This document shows, in pieces, positions 63,667-64,000 of a stretch of 64,000 bases of DNA (position 1 is its first letter; every line of letters starts with the position of its first letter). Made by a program: the position numbers and the translations under genes. The notes under the pieces were generated by a model that was given only the letters and a program-made list of their open reading frames with translations, searched no databases and had not been told where the DNA came from. The DNA comes from Rikenellaceae bacterium (GTDB taxonomy: Bacteria; Bacteroidota; Bacteroidia; Bacteroidales; Rikenellaceae): the NCBI GenBank assembly GCA_015060105.1, contig SUZD01000008.1, positions 1 to 64,000 of the forward strand, in the 5' to 3' direction.

Positions 63667-64000
63667 TTAGAATTTCACATCTACGAAGATAGGTCGGTGG
63701 TCCGAGGCCTTTTTCTCTTTGATGATTTTTGCCTTTTTGCACTTCGCATTACAACCATAACTTACGATGTAGTCGATGCAAACGGTGGGGTTGGCTGCGT
63801 CCCAAGTGGGTTTGTCGGTGCGAGAGTGGATAGTGCAGAACTCTGCCAACTTCTGAATCTCGGGGTCGCCGGGCTCCGCATTGAGGTCGCCAGCCAAGAA
63901 TACGGGCTTGTCGAGTTTCGATACAATGTCTTTGATGATACCCATCGAGGTCATACGGTCCTCGGCGTGCAGCGACAGGTGGGTGCACGCAAAATAGTAA
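63667..64000 (-). CDS. EEP-family nuclease/phosphatase, partial
   Basis: C-terminal part of an endonuclease/exonuclease/phosphatase protein; the frame is open to the window edge. About 110 residues are visible: THLSLHAEDR near the edge, FLAGDLNAEPGDPEI, CIDYIVSY and the terminal SDHRPIFVDVKF, with the metal and catalytic Asp, Asn and His residues present. It is distinct from the membrane-anchored EEP gene at 36.3 kb. Confidence 0.88.
   Translation of the reverse strand, partial: YYFACTHLSLHAEDRMTSMGIIKDIVSKLDKPVFLAGDLNAEPGDPEIQKLAEFCTIHSRTDKPTWDAANPTVCIDYIVSYGCNAKCKKAKIIKEKKASDHRPIFVDVKF

Overview
The window is a stretch of ordinary chromosome from a member of the Bacteroidota, most probably order Bacteroidales. 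Several things point there: a succinylornithine-type ArgF' with Pro90, a long NusB, Bacteroidota families (GSCFA, DUF2851, DUF3078, DUF5715, BACON, FISUMP), a DksA-like protein without its zinc cysteines, an 1100-residue SecA, and promoters with the Bacteroidota -7 element TAnnTTTG, two of them with a TTTG element 19 or 20 bases upstream. Menaquinone genes of the futalosine route (mqnB, mqnD) argue against the genus Bacteroides itself, which uses the o-succinylbenzoate route. I saw no insertion sequence, prophage, integrase, conjugative gene or CRISPR array.

Layout. 0-9 kb: argF', a HAD phosphatase, a rel-mqnB-mqnD operon, the RNase P RNA, and a large BACON/FISUMP surface lipoprotein with strongly biased codons. 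9-18.4 kb (minus strand): a GSCFA protein, a PafA-like phosphatase that has lost its active site, SufE, a SufT-like protein, a divergent DUF2851 protein, SecA and an aminotransferase. 18.4-26.3 kb: ispE, a low-molecular-weight phosphatase, a lipoprotein, tRNA-Thr with a partial tRNA-like copy, a dksA-like gene and ileS. 26.3-31.2 kb: the arginine cluster GNAT-argG-argC-argD-argB, with a terminator-like hairpin between argC and argD. 31.2-38 kb: grpE-dnaJ, mutL, a rhomboid protease, an EEP-family protein and a YhcH protein. 38-43.2 kb (minus): a DUF3078 protein, a carboxy-terminal protease, a small membrane protein and RNase R. 43.3-50.1 kb: nfo, the anaerobic ribonucleotide reductase nrdD-nrdG, threonine dehydrogenase and a sodium:solute symporter. 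50.2-59 kb: nusB-DUF1573, yajC, then a tightly packed seven-gene run (ACT-like protein, acidic protein, rsmI, DUF389, acyltransferase, glycosyltransferase, L,D-transpeptidase-like), followed by a DUF5715 protein and tRNA-Gln. 59-64 kb: an NSS transporter, then a four-gene unit (secreted small repeat protein, VTC polyphosphate-polymerase domain, DUF4956, DUF2490), and a truncated EEP-family gene at the right edge.

The most interesting points are a pseudo-enzyme of the PafA alkaline phosphatase family, an isoleucyl-tRNA synthetase with a GIHH rather than HxGH signature, a Rel protein whose hydrolase catalytic residues are replaced, the VTC/DUF4956/DUF2490 unit, and the terminator plus short Arg-codon reading frame between argC and argD. 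All functions are read from sequence by eye and from family knowledge; no database search or alignment was run.
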